From assembly GCA_947174575.1 (NCBI GenBank), contig CAMWJM010000054.1, forward strand, positions 1 through 7,424: a stretch of 7,424 nt of DNA. Direction: 5' to 3'. The number at the start of each line of letters is the position of its first letter. Position 1 is the first letter of the stretch. Below the pieces are notes generated by a model. The model was not told the origin of the DNA and did not search any database. It saw only the letters and a list, made by a program, of their open reading frames with translations. Made by a program: the position numbers and the translations under genes. This stretch comes from an uncultured Alistipes sp. GTDB lineage: Bacteria; Bacteroidota; Bacteroidia; Bacteroidales; Rikenellaceae. Shown here in pieces: positions 6,048 to 7,424 of the stretch.

Positions 6048-6697
6048 GGGACACCGACCTGATGATCTTCGACCTCGACGGCACGCTGCTCGACACCATA
6101 GGCGATCTGGCCGTGGCCTGCAACACGGCGCTCGCCCTGCGCGGGCTGCCGCAGCACGCCTACGAGGAGTATCGCCGCTTCGTGGGCAACGGCATCATGC
6201 GGCTGGTCGAGCGGGCCTTGCCCGAACCGCTGCGCTCGCCCGAGAACATCGCTCTGACACGGGCCGACTTCATAGCCTACTACACCGACCGCATCGACAC
6301 CTACACCCGCCCCTACGAGGGCATCCCCGAGCTGCTGCACGAACTCCGCCGCCGGGGCGTGAAGCTGGCCGTAGCCTCCAACAAGTTCCAGGCCGGCACC
6401 GCGAAACTCGTGGGCCGCTTCTTCCCCGACATCCGGTTCGAAGCCGTGCTGGGGCAGCGCGAGGGCATACCCCTGAAGCCCGACCCGGCGGCGGTCGAAG
6501 AGATCCTGACCCTCACGGGCATCGCCCGCGAGCGGACGGTCTTCGTCGGCGATTCGGGCATTGACATCCTCACCGCCCGGGCCGCCGGCGTGCGGTCGAT
6601 CGGGGTTTCATGGGGCTTCCGCGACCGGACCGAACTCGAAGAGGCCGGCGCCGACCGCATCGTCGACCGGGCCGAACAACTGCTCGAACGACTTTGA
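6044..6697 (+). CDS. gph: HAD-family phosphatase, phosphoglycolate phosphatase type
   Basis: A 217-residue cytosolic HAD subfamily I hydrolase with all four motifs. Motif I is FDLDGTLLDT (9-18) with nucleophile Asp10 and acid/base Asp12; motif II is Ser112 in AVASNK; motif III is Lys145 in LKPDP; motif IV is GDSGID (169-174) with Asp170 and Asp174 for Mg2+. The small helical cap between motifs I and II contains FVGNGIMRLVERALP (46-60), typical of Gph proteins, which hydrolyse 2-phosphoglycolate formed during DNA repair. HAD enzymes are hard to assign exactly, so another small phosphorylated substrate is possible. The ATG at 6044 overlaps the nhaC stop; a second ATG at 6062, directly before IFDLDG, would make a protein six residues shorter. 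The gene ends 27 bases from the convergent sigma-54 activator, with no terminator visible between them. Confidence 0.88.
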   Translation: MRDTDLMIFDLDGTLLDTIGDLAVACNTALALRGLPQHAYEEYRRFVGNGIMRLVERALPEPLRSPENIALTRADFIAYYTDRIDTYTRPYEGIPELLHELRRRGVKLAVASNKFQAGTAKLVGRFFPDIRFEAVLGQREGIPLKPDPAAVEEILTLTGIARERTVFVGDSGIDILTARAAGVRSIGVSWGFRDRTELEEAGADRIVDRAEQLLERL

Positions 6698-6724
6698 TGC
6701 CCCGACGAACGGAAATCGGACGTC

Positions 6725-7424
6725 CTAACCGTAGTTTTTCACGTCGTCGGCCGTGATGCGCTCCTCGCTCAAGATCATCAGCCGCTCGATCACGTTGCGC
6801 AGCTCGCGGATGTTGCCCGTCCAGGGCTTGGCCTGCAGGGCGGCCAGGGCGTCGGCGTCGATCTTCTTGGGCGCCACCCGATATTCGGCGGCGATCGTGC
6901 GGATGAAGTGCTCCACCAACTCCGGGATGTCGCCGGCCCGGTCGCGCAGTGCCGGCACGCGCACCACCACCACGCCAATGCGGTGGTAGAGGTCTTCGCG
7001 GAAGTTGCCTTTGGCGATCTCGTCACGCAGGTTTTTGTTGGTGGCGGCGATCACACGCACGTCGACCTCTATATCCTTGTCGCTGCCCACGCGGCTGATC
7101 CGGCTCTCCTGCAGCGCCCGCAGCACCTTGGCCTGCGCCGCCAGCGACATGTCGCCGATCTCGTCCATGAACAGCGTGCCGCCGTCGGCCTGCTCGAACT
7201 TGCCCTTGCGCTGCTTGATGGCCGAGGTGAAGGCGCCTCGTTCGTGGCCGAACAGTTCGCTTTCGATCAGCTCCGAGGGGATCGCCGCGCAGTTGACCTC
7301 CACGAACGGCGCCGCGGCCCGGGCGCTCTTGGCATGGAGCCAGCGCGCCACCAGCTCCTTGCCCGTGCCGTTCTCGCCCGTGATGAGCACGCGGGCGTCG
7401 CACGGCGCCACCTTGTCGATGAGC
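6725..7424 (-). CDS. Sigma-54-dependent transcriptional activator, AAA+ C-terminal part
   Basis: The last 232 codons are present and the N-terminus runs off the window; the frame is open to 7423, so the valine codon at 7411 is not a start. The part seen is an almost complete AAA+ domain of the NtrC/ZraR class, which uses ATP to open RNA polymerase-sigma-54 promoters. Counting from the window edge, Walker A is GENGTGKE (16-23), the sigma-54 contact loop is GAFTSA (63-68) instead of GAFTGA, Walker B is GGTLFMDEIGD (81-91), followed by sensor I (VIAATNKNL), the arginine-rich segment FREDLYHRIGVVVVRVPALRDR and sensor II (WTGNIRELRNVIERL). The protein stops 14 residues later (ERITADDVKNYG), so there is no Fis-type helix-turn-helix. 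An N-terminal receiver domain is likely but not visible. Its targets are unknown; its 3' end faces gph 27 bases away. Confidence 0.93.
   Translation of the reverse strand, partial: LIDKVAPCDARVLITGENGTGKELVARWLHAKSARAAAPFVEVNCAAIPSELIESELFGHERGAFTSAIKQRKGKFEQADGGTLFMDEIGDMSLAAQAKVLRALQESRISRVGSDKDIEVDVRVIAATNKNLRDEIAKGNFREDLYHRIGVVVVRVPALRDRAGDIPELVEHFIRTIAAEYRVAPKKIDADALAALQAKPWTGNIRELRNVIERLMILSEERITADDVKNYG

Noticed and set aside
6698..6724. Terminator between the convergent gph and sigma-54 activator genes
   Set aside because: The 27-base gap has no stem of useful length and no T-tract on either strand.

Overview
The window looks like chromosomal DNA of a GC-rich member of the Bacteroidota. 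The signs are promoter elements of the TAnnTTTG type with an upstream TTTG, the absence of Shine-Dalgarno sequences, a bd oxidase whose small upstream gene encodes a DUF4492-type protein, and the wording of the FabI, NhaC and sigma-54 activator proteins. The high GC content and gene types fit Alistipes or a relative; the genus is an inference.

Layout, left to right. At the left edge is the first 44 codons of a secreted sialate O-acetylesterase-like enzyme on the minus strand, with a well-spaced promoter. Diverging from it is fabI (344-1216), the NADH-dependent enoyl-ACP reductase of fatty-acid elongation, ending in a strong intrinsic terminator. Facing fabI is the cytochrome bd quinol oxidase operon, read on the minus strand as DUF4492 gene (4401-4192), cydA (4190-2622) and cydB (2554-1394). 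A divergent regulatory region (4402-4610) separates it from the plus-strand pair nhaC (4611-6047) and gph (6044-6697), which overlap by ATGA. At the right edge is the C-terminal AAA+ part of a sigma-54-dependent activator on the minus strand, running off the window.

These are mostly housekeeping and energy genes rather than an accessory island. The cyd operon would reduce oxygen at the membrane, which suits an anaerobe needing nanoaerobic respiration or oxygen scavenging. NhaC would exchange sodium for protons, and Gph is a small HAD phosphatase co-translated with it. No mobile element, CRISPR array, tRNA or rRNA gene is visible, and no gene-free stretch exceeds 300 bases.

The most interesting points are: a small one-helix membrane protein gene placed 1 base before cydA; a CydB that lacks the classical DGFD and GNQVW motifs; a sigma-54 activator with a GAFTSA loop that stops right after its AAA+ domain with no helix-turn-helix; and a compact divergent promoter region with repeated extended -7 elements and a palindrome over the cyd -7 box. 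I see no clear evidence of a wholly new system.
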